Positions 36,329-46,250 of a stretch of 58,438 nt of DNA are shown here, piece by piece (the stretch's first letter is position 1; each line of letters opens with the position of its first letter). Below the pieces are notes generated by a model. The model had not been told where the DNA came from. It made no database searches and saw nothing but the letters and a program-made list of their open reading frames with translations. Origin of the DNA: Candidatus Heimdallarchaeota archaeon (GTDB lineage Archaea > Asgardarchaeota > Heimdallarchaeia > Heimdallarchaeales > Kariarchaeaceae); assembly GCA_026702845.1 (NCBI GenBank), contig JADCLS010000025.1, positions 1 through 58,438 of the forward strand, given 5' to 3'. A program made the translations under genes and the position numbers.

Positions 36329-39214
36329 CTATCCCTGATAAACACTCATCAGCTTTCGTACATCAGCCTTTGGATCAACTCTTGCAACCTCATAACTAAT
36401 GGTAACTACTGTACTTGGCTCAACATTTAGCAATTTCCAACCAATAACAGATCCACCATCAACCTCTTCTATCACTAAATCTTCTGTGGTAATGTCTGAT
36501 TTGAAAGTTTTGATTTTAAATTGAAATCCAGATGGCATGAGATCTCTAATTTGAAGATCTTCACATGTTGTTCCATCATTGGTAGCACTGAATTCTATGG
36601 CAAATCTATTCTCATCAATACCATTTATGCTCTTCCTGATATTGAATTCTGATCTTTGATGCTTAACATTGATGGCCATTATTGGACACTCCCTTTTTAT
36701 CTCCAAACCCAATATCGAATTCGCCTTCACTATGATTTTAGGTCCGTGAACATCCATCATTGGTTCTGGGGATAAAACAGTCGCTTGAAGATCGACATTT
36801 AAAGTGTTAGTAATGGAATTGTTGGTCATAAAAGTAGGAAGATCAAGGATTAAAAATGAATATTTGAATAGACCATCATCATCTTCACCCATATTATTTA
36901 ATTCAAATGATTCTCCATTAAATACAATAGATTCGTCTATCGCAACCATCTGAGGAGAATATAGTATAAGGTACAGGTTTTCCATGCTCAGTAACACAGG
37001 ATGAGAAATTTTAATGGAGATAGATATTAATGAATCTGTATAGCTAGGAACTGATAAATCAGACGTCTTATCATTAAACAATACCCCTACAGATAATTCT
37101 GCATCCAACTCATCAAAATTGAATTCTTTACTTGTGTAATGAGAATGAATATTCTGCCAGAAAGCTTGTTCTTCTTCATCTAAACCTCCTGATTCAAGCA
37201 TTCGACCTATATGTTCTATTTTCTCTTGAGGTGTAGCAGCTTCTTTAAATGCCTTTTTGATGGCATCAATGCTATTTCTATTCTTCTCTTCTTCAAGAGT
37301 TGCTTTGACCTCCTCAAGGGTATTTTGCCATTCCGATTTTGATTCTTGCGTAATAGCCATCTCAAGATGTTTCTCAATGAGTAATGCCTTCTCCTCCAAG
37401 GTTTCTGCAACTTCAATTGCTTGGATTGATTGCACAATTTGTTCCTGGATTTGACTAATATCATCTTTCATTAGTAAATACTCATCACGTAAAGATTCTT
37501 CAAGGATTTTGATCTCTAGAAGTCTCACAATTGATTGAAGACTTATATCATAGGTATAGTTAGCATTTGACTCTTTTATCATATCAATTAATTTTGCACT
37601 CTCAACAAGCAATTCATCTAGCTTTTCTTGTACCTTTTGTATTTCAGTCTCCCAATGTGATTTTTGATCTGTAGTTAGTTCTTCTGATAGTAGTTCAGTT
37701 ATTTTATGTTTTGCATCCTTCCAGTTCTCCTCGAGGATTAATTGTTCGATTTCTACTATAAGTGAATTTAGACGTTCCATCTTTTCAGCTTTTTTATTCT
37801 CCTCTTGCTCAATAAGAATATCATCTAGTCGTTCCAGCTCATCATTCCAGAATTGTCTATCCTCATCAGGCATATCTTGCAGAAGCAAAGCTTCAATTCT
37901 TTCTATTGCCTCCTCGAAATTTCCTCTCTCTATAATATCCAAGATTTCATTTTTCTGTACAAGCCTTTTCTTCTCTTCAATTTTCTTGAGCATGGTTTGC
38001 CAGTGTATCTTATCTTCCTCGGATATATTCAACTCTAACAAGTGAATAATCTTATCCTTTGTCAAATCCAAATCATCTGAGGTCAATAAGGTTTGAATCT
38101 CATCTTTTAAAGCTTGTATCTTCTCCAAATCCCTTCCAGATTGATTCCAATTCTCTTCTAATAAAAGGTGTATCTTGCCCATTTCTTCTTGTATCACTCC
38201 CCTGAACGCTTCTTGCTTTATAAAAAGCTCGATTGCTTGAATAGCATCTTCTTCTGTCACATTGAGACGTGCACAAATCCTAGTTATGGGAATAGATCCG
38301 CAACTTCTCCCACGTAATAATCTTGGAATTATTCCCATGAGTTCATCTAATTTCAACAAAGGCTCATTTTCGATACTAGATTCCTCTTCAGTACTCTTAA
38401 TTTTGTCTTCTATTCTCGTTTCAACTATTTTTGGTTCACTTTCCCGAATTTTATAGACTTTTTTCAGCAATAAGCTCTCAGAGCCTGCCTCTGGAGCGAA
38501 TAGTAATTTCTGAAATTCATCTTGATTATTATTTGCAGAGATATATGACTTCCAGGTTTCTACTTGCGATAAAAGAATGAATTTCTGTTGTTTGAAACTT
38601 GCCATCATCCTAAGTAAATCGAAAAGATCATCTCGATTTGATGTCTTCAGGCCATTATAATTGTCAAATATCCAGATTATTGGCTGCTTCAGCTTGTTGC
38701 TAATGGCATTTATTTCGTTTATTCCCTCATTCAATGATCGATTAAATATAATATTGAAAAACGTCTCAATACCTTTTGCTAAATCCACATAGAAGACAAT
38801 ATGGCCCTTTTCAAGGTACTCAAGTGCAAGACTACTACTATACCATGTTTTACCAGTTCCTGAATCACCAAGGACAAGGAATAATAATTTATCATGATGC
38901 ATAAAACTATGAAATAGATGCTCCCCTTCAAGATTAGCTTCGTATAAGTGTTTGTCAAATTGGATCGAAGCCCACTCAGCAGTTGTGATATTCTCAATTT
39001 GAATTATTGATATGGTTTTTAGAATGCTGATGCTAATGAGTGGGATAACACCTTTAACTATCTCAAAACTTCTACCACATACACAAGCAACAACTTCAAA
39101 ATTATCTAGGATTTCGAGATAATTACCACAATCTGGGCAATTTTGCTCTTTTCGTATCTGTCTTATTCGTTTTTCCATTGATTCAGGATCTTTTTCCACA
39201 GGAATAGTATTCAC
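36329..39214 (-). CDS. Zinc-ribbon P-loop ATPase with helical repeats and C-terminal beta domains
   Basis: 961 residues, no single family fits. A zinc ribbon (C26, C29, C44, C46) is followed by a P-loop domain: Walker A GDSGTGKT (116-123) and Walker B IIWIFDN (179-185), then a winged-helix-like stretch (288-345). Residues 365-695 are charged helices in about six repeats ending in an acidic-x-W signature (Trp405, 456, 521, 629, 686). Residues 700-961 are two beta-sandwich domains; the last one (NDGTTCEDLQIRDLMP) resembles the Ig-like domains of the neighbouring HEAT protein. GTG start at 39214; ATG at 39178 is possible. Likely a mechanochemical or scaffold ATPase acting with the GTPase (inference). 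Confidence 0.8.
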   Translation of the reverse strand: MNTIPVEKDPESMEKRIRQIRKEQNCPDCGNYLEILDNFEVVACVCGRSFEIVKGVIPLISISILKTISIIQIENITTAEWASIQFDKHLYEANLEGEHLFHSFMHHDKLLFLVLGDSGTGKTWYSSSLALEYLEKGHIVFYVDLAKGIETFFNIIFNRSLNEGINEINAISNKLKQPIIWIFDNYNGLKTSNRDDLFDLLRMMASFKQQKFILLSQVETWKSYISANNNQDEFQKLLFAPEAGSESLLLKKVYKIRESEPKIVETRIEDKIKSTEEESSIENEPLLKLDELMGIIPRLLRGRSCGSIPITRICARLNVTEEDAIQAIELFIKQEAFRGVIQEEMGKIHLLLEENWNQSGRDLEKIQALKDEIQTLLTSDDLDLTKDKIIHLLELNISEEDKIHWQTMLKKIEEKKRLVQKNEILDIIERGNFEEAIERIEALLLQDMPDEDRQFWNDELERLDDILIEQEENKKAEKMERLNSLIVEIEQLILEENWKDAKHKITELLSEELTTDQKSHWETEIQKVQEKLDELLVESAKLIDMIKESNANYTYDISLQSIVRLLEIKILEESLRDEYLLMKDDISQIQEQIVQSIQAIEVAETLEEKALLIEKHLEMAITQESKSEWQNTLEEVKATLEEEKNRNSIDAIKKAFKEAATPQEKIEHIGRMLESGGLDEEEQAFWQNIHSHYTSKEFNFDELDAELSVGVLFNDKTSDLSVPSYTDSLISISIKISHPVLLSMENLYLILYSPQMVAIDESIVFNGESFELNNMGEDDDGLFKYSFLILDLPTFMTNNSITNTLNVDLQATVLSPEPMMDVHGPKIIVKANSILGLEIKRECPIMAINVKHQRSEFNIRKSINGIDENRFAIEFSATNDGTTCEDLQIRDLMPSGFQFKIKTFKSDITTEDLVIEEVDGGSVIGWKLLNVEPSTVVTISYEVARVDPKADVRKLMSVYQG

Positions 39215-39291
39215 CCAATTAAAGAGAAACCTAATTGATTCCTACAAAAAGATTGTTGAGATTTAACGAATTTTTTATTAGAAAATATTCC

Positions 39292-40650
39292 TCATTGGAT
39301 GTTTATAGGGTGTATTTGATTAGTTATCTTATATTCTGTTTTCATGATTAATTCATGTTGTGGACTAGTTGAAACAGTGTAACCTAGCTTTGGTGTTTGC
39401 TCAGATTCAAATACAAATTCAAAGACCATGGTCTCTGTTGGAACAATTTCTCTCTCATCTACTGAGAAATATTCTCCCATAACATTTAGAATTAACTCTC
39501 CAGATCCCAGATTTTTACTGTATACTTCAATCTTATTGATATCTTGAATAACGCTCTGATTCATAAGACTTATCTCACAATCAAACATCATGGGTTCTTC
39601 TTCTCTTTGTTTTCTTCGAACACCTAGTGAGATTGGAGCACAGGCATCAAGAGTTTGGAGTTGTAAACCAGAACCTAGAGTATCCTGCTTGAAGGAACAA
39701 GATAAATTATTCACATAAAATGCAGGAGTACCACTTGGAATATTGACAATTGCATCAATATTTATTTCTACACTTTCTCCAGCTTCCAATCTCTCACATT
39801 GAAACTCTAATCTGTTTCCAGTTCTGAATAATTCTAAGCCACTATGAGTAATGGATAAAATTCTGACATCAGGATTAACAATTTTATCACCTCTGATTGA
39901 AAAAATCGGAGTATCACTATAATTGCTTAACCGAATAATTAATGAGAAACGAATATCTTCTCCACATTTGAATTGTACATTAGATCCATTTTCTGATATA
40001 AATAGTTGCTCAAGTTTAATATCCGACTTGGTTGAAGTTAGTTGATAATTGATTTTAATTTCATTATTATTTGCCGGCATAAGTGCAGGAAAATGGTATA
40101 TCTCATCCAATCCAGTAGTATTCTCAACGCCAGAAAGATTCAAATCTACATCATAAAAAATAGAATTTCTAGATGTATTTGTAAGTTTCAGCTCTCCTTT
40201 GCTTTTTAGACTCTTAAGTTCACTTGAATCTGTAACCATAATATCTAGATTTTCTGATAATTGGAGAGTGATTCCCTCTCCCTCAGCGGATGCTTCCAAT
40301 CTATCTTCCTCTTCTTCAGAAAGTGAGGATTCAAGATCAAACTCTCCTTCATCCAAACTAGAATCACCAAGATCATCAAATTCACCTAGCATAGCATCTA
40401 AGTCATCTAAAGCTGAGTCATCAGAACTATCTATTTGCGCGTCAGGTTTGGTTGAAAGTACTAATACCGCACGAACTGCCTCTTTTTTTACTTCTCTATC
40501 AGAATCTCTAGCTAGATCCTCCAATTTCGCCATGATCTCGGGATACTGCATATCAAGAGCAGCCATATCCTGTATTGCCTTCTGTCTAACTTGCTTATCG
40601 TCGCTGCTGGCAAGAAGAATGAGATCACTTAAGTATAGCTTGTCCACCAT
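39292..40650 (-). CDS. HEAT-repeat protein with acidic linker and beta-sandwich domains
   Basis: 452 residues. Residues 5-66 form about two HEAT-like repeats (DKQVRQKAIQDMAAL, DREVKKEAVRAVLVL). An acidic, Ser-rich linker (70-125) leads to about 320 residues of beta-sandwich sequence in two or three domains (ITLQLSENLDIMV; RGDKIVNPDVRILSI). HEAT plus a flexible linker plus Ig-like domains is the layout of adaptin and coatomer appendage subunits, though here the HEAT part is very short and no sequence-level homology can be claimed. Lies 77 bases before the ATPase gene, on the same strand. Confidence 0.7.
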   Translation of the reverse strand: MVDKLYLSDLILLASSDDKQVRQKAIQDMAALDMQYPEIMAKLEDLARDSDREVKKEAVRAVLVLSTKPDAQIDSSDDSALDDLDAMLGEFDDLGDSSLDEGEFDLESSLSEEEEDRLEASAEGEGITLQLSENLDIMVTDSSELKSLKSKGELKLTNTSRNSIFYDVDLNLSGVENTTGLDEIYHFPALMPANNNEIKINYQLTSTKSDIKLEQLFISENGSNVQFKCGEDIRFSLIIRLSNYSDTPIFSIRGDKIVNPDVRILSITHSGLELFRTGNRLEFQCERLEAGESVEINIDAIVNIPSGTPAFYVNNLSCSFKQDTLGSGLQLQTLDACAPISLGVRRKQREEEPMMFDCEISLMNQSVIQDINKIEVYSKNLGSGELILNVMGEYFSVDEREIVPTETMVFEFVFESEQTPKLGYTVSTSPQHELIMKTEYKITNQIHPINIQ

Positions 40651-40800
40651 GTAAATACTTCAAGAATAGATAATAGACAACTGTATTTAAAGATTTTAGG
40701 GATTTTATACATTTCTTAATAATCTTCATTGATAATTGAGCCGTTGTCGAAAAGATTTATCAAGGTGCACCAGAGCATATACATAGAGTTCTGTTGGATT

Positions 40801-41349
40801 ATGTGGGAATTTAGGATATTTGATTCTAATATCTGGATAGAAAATATGTATCTAGCAAATAAATCAAAAGAAGAAGTACGAGAGGATTTATATTGGGATT
40901 ATCAAGTTCCTTGGTTAGCAGTAAAAATCAGAAATAGTAACTCAGAATATCCAAGATTTGAGATTAAACGATTGGCTGTACAACAAGGTAAATTTCAGTT
41001 CTGGGAAAAACCAGTATCTTTTCCATATTTAGAAGAATCTCAGATTCACCAATTGTTACTAGATCAATTTCCGATTTTATATGAAGAATTTAAAGAATTA
41101 CGATGTCATGGAACTATGGCAATTAAAAAAAAACGCTCAAAGCAACCAATTTTCGAATTATCAGAAATTCAAGCTGCAGTTAATATAGAATTCACCTTGT
41201 TGGAATACAATTTTAATCAATTTTATTCCATCTGTATTGAATCTCATTCACTAACTGATTTAGAAAAAGCTTATACTTGGTTACTTGATCAAGGACTTAA
41301 TGAATCACTAGAGAATACTAGCTTTGCCGATTTATTAATATCACTCTGA
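40801..41349 (+). CDS. Small soluble protein of unknown function
   Basis: 182 residues from ATG 40801. A longer TTG start at 40729 exists, but a CATATACATA sequence 16-25 bases before the ATG suits a leaderless message. Mixed alpha/beta, Trp- and Phe-rich, no motif recognised. It is a lone plus-strand gene inside the minus-strand GTPase cluster; its 3' end overlaps the TPR gene by 9 bases. Confidence 0.5.
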   Translation: MWEFRIFDSNIWIENMYLANKSKEEVREDLYWDYQVPWLAVKIRNSNSEYPRFEIKRLAVQQGKFQFWEKPVSFPYLEESQIHQLLLDQFPILYEEFKELRCHGTMAIKKKRSKQPIFELSEIQAAVNIEFTLLEYNFNQFYSICIESHSLTDLEKAYTWLLDQGLNESLENTSFADLLISL

Positions 41350-44300
41350 AGGCTCTTCTGAATCACCAGATTGTGTGAGATAACCAATCATCTCATCGAT
41401 ATTTGCAATCATCTCATCATCATCAGCAGCCAAAGCTAATCTACGTGCATAATCATATTCTGTTATGGCCCTCTCAGCATCTCCTGTTAGAGCATAACAG
41501 GTTGCAAGTTGGTATCGCATGGAGTAATTCCCTTCCTGTACATATAATGCTTTATCCAAGTACGGAATAGCCTCGGCATATGCCTTGATAGCCAGATATA
41601 CTTGAATAATATTGGAAAGAATAGTATCATCATCAGGAAATGCCTTATGTCCTTCTTCAAAGTACTTCATTGACTCCTCAACCTCATTCAATCTCAGATA
41701 TGAGAAGGCTAGATTGGCATATACGCCAACATCCTTACGATCCTCATAAGCACGTAGAAACATATCTCGGGATCGCTCAAAATCTTCTAGTTCAAGAAAT
41801 TGCATCCCTAATTCATAGCTAGTAAATGAATCTGGTTGAGTAATTGCAGCTTGGTGTAAATACTCTATTCCCTTCTCTATCTGCTGCTGCCCTTGATATG
41901 CCACACCAAGGCAGAGATAAATCAAAGCATCGTTGATCTGAAGGTCTTTCTTGACATCTTGGATCCATGATTCATTTATCACTGTGTTTTTTATTGCAGA
42001 TTGCATCCACATACTCATGTAGTAGATATTGAACTCACCCTCGTGCAATTTGATTGCCATCTTGAAGTGTTTATCAAAGTCCTTTCTACCTAACAGAGCC
42101 TTGGTTATTCCAAGGTTATATTGAATATCCTTGTGTACTGGAAATAATTCTCCGGCCTTTTGAAGAACTCCAAGACTATCCTCATACCTTCCAAGGTTTC
42201 CAAAAGAGGCCGATAGTTTCACAAATCCTTCGATTACAGCTTCATTATTATTGATGTATTCTTGTAGTGGAGCAATGGATTCCTCAAATCTACCTGCATT
42301 CTGCAATGCCTGCCCAAAGAGTAACTTGCCATGAAGATCATCAGGATATTTCTCAACATGTTTTGACAGGATTGCAATTAATTCCTCACCCAATCCAAGC
42401 TGTGAGTAAACTAGACTCAATCCTTGTACATTGAATGGATTTAGCATACCTTTGCTAACTATCGTCTTATAGATATCATGAGCACCGGTAATTTGACCCA
42501 TGAGGGTCCGATTATGTGCTACAGATTGGAGAACCTCCGTTATCTCGCCATGATTTTCAAGAAGATCATCCTCGATCTCAAGTATCTTGCTAATCTCCCC
42601 CTTCTGACGGTAGGAAACTGCGAGATTTACTTTTGCGATGTAATCATTTGGATCCAATTCGAGAGCTTTTTTAGTGCATCGAATGCCCTCATCAAGATTA
42701 TCCACCGAGATGAATGTTCTCCCCAAATTTGCCCAGATCTTTGCATCTTTAGGATTCAGTTTGATTGCAGTTTTATAACATTCTATTGCCTTCTCACTCT
42801 GTTCCAGCACATCATATACTCTTCCCATATTATACCAGATTAGTTTACTTCTAGGTTGTAGGGATTTTGCTTGTTCCAAATGCTCCAGAGCTTCTTGATA
42901 CCTACCCTGAAAGTAGGTCACCACACCAAGTTCCATATGAGAATCAGAATACCTGGGGTTGAGTTCAATTGATTTTCTGAAGTAGGATTCTGCACCCGCA
43001 TTATCATTCATGAGTGCAATAATCAAACCTTTGAAGAAATGTAATCTATGATTTTTGGCAGTAAGGTCATTCTCAAGCAATTTATCCAGATTTGCCTCCA
43101 CCAGATCATAGTCACCAGCAAATATATGCTGTAGACACCAGAATATCCAACCGGTGACATCCCTCTGCTCTTTCATACCAAGATTAGCAATATCTATTAC
43201 CTCTCTTTCCTCCCTTAAATCTCGTAAAATAGTAAAGAGTACAATGAGAAGTACAGGAACTTCAATAAATTTCAAGGCTTCCGACATTGATGATAATCCT
43301 GCATCCATGGTTAAGCCATTTCCCTTGATTAAACCACCTACTGCAAGCAGAGCAACATAGATAATGAAACTGAGGAAAATGGCCAGAATGCCAGCCATCA
43401 CCCTTCGAGGATAGGGATTAAGTGTGATAACATCCTTGGCTCTGATTGATTTACGATTAAATTCTTCCCAGTCAAATTTCGCTAAAGTATTGTAAATCTC
43501 TGAATTTAGGGTTAATTCAAGGAAACCAGCAGGTTGTGTAGCAATAGAAATTAATGGACCCAAGAGAAGGATAAATACTAGAATGTTCTGAACAATGGGT
43601 GGAAAGAAACTACCTGTTGAGGACCCTATAGGTCCACCTTGGCTCTGCACTTCTTCCTTGGAGAAAATAGAGATCAAAGAATTCAAAGCTAGAATTGGAG
43701 CAAGAATGGTAAGAATAAACCCGATTGTTGATAGTAAACGATCAAGTTTACCTTTCCATCCTGCATCTGCAGCCTTTCCTTCAATGTAATCCCATCCCTT
43801 CATCTTGTAAAACTGTCGAATTGAGAATACTGCATAGAATTCACCTGCAAACCATGCAGATATTAATGCAGGAATAGAAAGCAGAGAAAGAAGAATGACA
43901 CCAAAAGCAGGGAGAGATAGAATTATACTTGCTAGGATAATACCTACTAGATCAACAATAAATAAAGTTAGTGCCAATTTAGAATGAATGAGATCATCCA
44001 GAGATTCAGGTAATTCTATATTATTAAGTAAAATGAGAACAGGAAGGATAGCAAGGATTGCACCTGAAATGATTATCCATCCAAGCAATAATGGTTCAAT
44101 TATTCCAGCATCATCAACCCATGCATTAAGTAGACCAATCGTAATCAGAAGGCCTGTTAATCCCCAGCTTATACCAAATGGAGCTAATAAGCTAAGGTAT
44201 TTGCCATAATTATCCTTCACATCCTGTAATTTACTCTTTCCAGTCGTCTCATCTATCTCATCTTCGTCTTTATTGATGAGATAGTTAACCTTCATGATCT

Positions 44301-44373
44301 TGAGCTTAGTGAACAAATACCCAAGAATGATGGATAGTGCGATAATAATAGTAATGAATAAGTAGGAATCCAT
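41341..44373 (-). CDS. Large membrane protein with C-terminal TPR array
   Basis: 1010 residues. The first 400 contain about eight hydrophobic segments; the rest is a TPR solenoid, with clear repeats such as AGAESYFRKSIELNP, EALEHLEQAKSLQP, KAIECYKTAIKLNP, EGIRCTKKALELDP and KAIEYLHQAAITQP-type units at 34-residue spacing up to about residue 990. The TPRs should face the cytoplasm and bind partners, so this could be the membrane platform of the neighbouring GTPase and HEAT proteins. It may be the first gene of that minus-strand run. Confidence 0.85.
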   Translation of the reverse strand: MDSYLFITIIIALSIILGYLFTKLKIMKVNYLINKDEDEIDETTGKSKLQDVKDNYGKYLSLLAPFGISWGLTGLLITIGLLNAWVDDAGIIEPLLLGWIIISGAILAILPVLILLNNIELPESLDDLIHSKLALTLFIVDLVGIILASIILSLPAFGVILLSLLSIPALISAWFAGEFYAVFSIRQFYKMKGWDYIEGKAADAGWKGKLDRLLSTIGFILTILAPILALNSLISIFSKEEVQSQGGPIGSSTGSFFPPIVQNILVFILLLGPLISIATQPAGFLELTLNSEIYNTLAKFDWEEFNRKSIRAKDVITLNPYPRRVMAGILAIFLSFIIYVALLAVGGLIKGNGLTMDAGLSSMSEALKFIEVPVLLIVLFTILRDLREEREVIDIANLGMKEQRDVTGWIFWCLQHIFAGDYDLVEANLDKLLENDLTAKNHRLHFFKGLIIALMNDNAGAESYFRKSIELNPRYSDSHMELGVVTYFQGRYQEALEHLEQAKSLQPRSKLIWYNMGRVYDVLEQSEKAIECYKTAIKLNPKDAKIWANLGRTFISVDNLDEGIRCTKKALELDPNDYIAKVNLAVSYRQKGEISKILEIEDDLLENHGEITEVLQSVAHNRTLMGQITGAHDIYKTIVSKGMLNPFNVQGLSLVYSQLGLGEELIAILSKHVEKYPDDLHGKLLFGQALQNAGRFEESIAPLQEYINNNEAVIEGFVKLSASFGNLGRYEDSLGVLQKAGELFPVHKDIQYNLGITKALLGRKDFDKHFKMAIKLHEGEFNIYYMSMWMQSAIKNTVINESWIQDVKKDLQINDALIYLCLGVAYQGQQQIEKGIEYLHQAAITQPDSFTSYELGMQFLELEDFERSRDMFLRAYEDRKDVGVYANLAFSYLRLNEVEESMKYFEEGHKAFPDDDTILSNIIQVYLAIKAYAEAIPYLDKALYVQEGNYSMRYQLATCYALTGDAERAITEYDYARRLALAADDDEMIANIDEMIGYLTQSGDSEEPSE

Positions 44374-44514
44374 AGGGAGTGTATTTTGGGTGGGATTACA
44401 AAAACTTGACTTGGAAGAAGCACATGCAAACGCAAAATATCACATAAATTTGGATGAATAAAACCAATGCAATAGTTATCACTCTTAATAATCTGGAATC
44501 TGACAATACAGTAA

Positions 44515-45390
44515 TTGAATTTGATAGAACATATCCTGCAGCATTATAGAGAGCATCCAGATCTGAAAATCATCTATCCGATTGAAGATACACAATATAA
44601 GGAGGGTTATATTAATCGATTCTACAAAATCATAAAGGAAACACCCACTCATACTATTCTTGCAGGTTATACTATAGGAAATTTTGTTGATTCACCAGGT
44701 AGTATGTTACTGGATTACAAGGGACGATTATATTTCAATGTGAGATATACTAATTCTCAGATAATTGTTTTTGGTGATCTCAAAGAGCAAGATCATGAAT
44801 TTGTTAAAGATTTATTCTTACCTTTACGAGAGTATTTTGCCTTTGTTTCTGGACCGAAAATCATCTCATTTTTTGATTCTTTGGATTTCTATGATCGTTC
44901 CTTGAAGAATGATGTTTTCCATCTCAGAAATCATGTTTCAGCTAATCTAGAAGAGCATATTCTCATTTTAGATGGTAACGATGATATTAAGTTGCAGAAA
45001 AAAGTCATATCATTTCTAAAGTACAAGGAGCAGACTAAAGAAGAATGGAATGAGTTGTTCGCAAGAAAGCCACATATTGTCTATTTACTCGGAGATGAGA
45101 TTGTTTCTATTGCACGTACTAACACCTTCTCAGATGATATAGCAGTAATAGGAGGTGTGTATACTCCTCCAGAACACAGAAGAAAGGGATACTCCAGTGC
45201 AGTCAATAAAGCATTCGCAGCATATTTGCAAGATAAATCAAAATTGGTTGCCTTGGAAACAGATCATACTAATCTAGCAGCTCAGAAAGTATACAGAAAA
45301 ATTGGGTATGAAGTAGTCGGTCAATCAGCATTTTTTCAGCGTGATGTCAATATTATTGAGGATCAGCTGATAGGAGATCGGGATTACTGA
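44515..45390 (+). CDS. GNAT-family acetyltransferase
   Basis: 291 residues. The C-terminal third is a GNAT domain: GGVYTPPEHRRKGYSSAV, with RRKGYS as the acetyl-CoA pyrophosphate loop, then ALETDHTNLAAQKVYRKIGY, the usual motif B. The N-terminal 170 residues are a separate alpha/beta domain, as in the FR47/GNAT_acetyltran type. Substrate unknown. No ATG is near the start; TTG at 44515 or 44521 must serve. 3' end overlaps the convergent dehydrogenase gene by 7 bases. Confidence 0.8.
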   Translation: MNLIEHILQHYREHPDLKIIYPIEDTQYKEGYINRFYKIIKETPTHTILAGYTIGNFVDSPGSMLLDYKGRLYFNVRYTNSQIIVFGDLKEQDHEFVKDLFLPLREYFAFVSGPKIISFFDSLDFYDRSLKNDVFHLRNHVSANLEEHILILDGNDDIKLQKKVISFLKYKEQTKEEWNELFARKPHIVYLLGDEIVSIARTNTFSDDIAVIGGVYTPPEHRRKGYSSAVNKAFAAYLQDKSKLVALETDHTNLAAQKVYRKIGYEVVGQSAFFQRDVNIIEDQLIGDRDY

Positions 45391-46250
45391 TTTAGTGATT
45401 TTTTTGTCCATTCAAAAACTTGTTTTCCATACTCAAGATCATCCGCTATGGGATTGTGCTCTATTGGCTTTTCCAGGTGCCAATATTTTCCTGTAGGAAA
45501 TTCATTTTGTGCCAGCCAAATACTAGTCCTAGCACCTTGTTTTGGTGTTTTAAAGAATCTAAACAAATATCCTAGATAGACAAAAGGATACATGGCAATT
45601 CGGAAGAATTTGCCTGAGTTCTTGTAAAACAGGTTAGTATTGACAATTCCAGGATGGAGAATAGCAAATTTAATTGCCTGATATTCTTCAATTCGCGAGA
45701 AATGGAATAAAGAAACCTGCTGCAACAATTTTGATTCTCTATATGAGGTCATTCCATGATAGGAGCCTTCTGGTATTCTTGCTGTTTTATCAATCTCAGG
45801 AGTACTGTTAATTATACCCTTCTCAGAAGATGCAGAACCGACATAGATTACCTTAGGATTTGTTGATTTCTTCATTAGTTCAATCAATTCTAAGGTCAAT
45901 TTGAAGTGGGACAAATAGTTACTCTGGAATTGTAGCTCAAAACCATCTATTGTTAATGAATAGGGTGGGTTCATAACACCTGCATTGCAGATTAAAGTAT
46001 CTATTACATTGTAGGATTGTTTTATATCAGAAATAAATTTAGAGACTGAAGATAAGTCAGCGAGATCGAGTTGATAAAAAATCGCTGAACCTGCCTTTCT
46101 TTCAGTACAAAGTAAATTGAGTTCGTTAATAACATTTATTGATTCTGGTTTTCTACAAGCAGCTATGATATGATTACCATTCAACGCTAATTCCTTCGCT
46201 GTCTCATATCCTATCCCGCTATTAGCTCCAGTTATGATGATTATGCTCAT
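45384..46250 (-). CDS. Short-chain dehydrogenase/reductase
   Basis: 288 residues from ATG 46250 (the longer frame adds 28 residues that do not belong to the fold). Rossmann motif TGANSGIG at 7-14, CNAG at 88-91, catalytic Ser in GSASS (about 141), Tyr170 and Lys174 (YRESK). It resembles the retinol-dehydrogenase-like branch, which uses NADP(H) on lipophilic alcohols or ketones. The C-terminus has a hydrophobic helix (YPFVYLGYLF) that could touch the membrane. Paralogous to 55737-56633. Confidence 0.87.
   Translation of the reverse strand: MSIIIITGANSGIGYETAKELALNGNHIIAACRKPESINVINELNLLCTERKAGSAIFYQLDLADLSSVSKFISDIKQSYNVIDTLICNAGVMNPPYSLTIDGFELQFQSNYLSHFKLTLELIELMKKSTNPKVIYVGSASSEKGIINSTPEIDKTARIPEGSYHGMTSYRESKLLQQVSLFHFSRIEEYQAIKFAILHPGIVNTNLFYKNSGKFFRIAMYPFVYLGYLFRFFKTPKQGARTSIWLAQNEFPTGKYWHLEKPIEHNPIADDLEYGKQVFEWTKKSLNQ

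Noticed and set aside
36329..39214. ABC-type ATPase serving the importer
   Set aside because: Walker A is present but there is no LSGGQ signature, and the gene is far from the importer with a different domain plan.
40199..40654. 151-residue Ser-rich plus-strand frame
   Set aside because: Mirror of the acidic linker of the HEAT protein; Ser-runs come from antisense of Glu/Asp/Ser codons.
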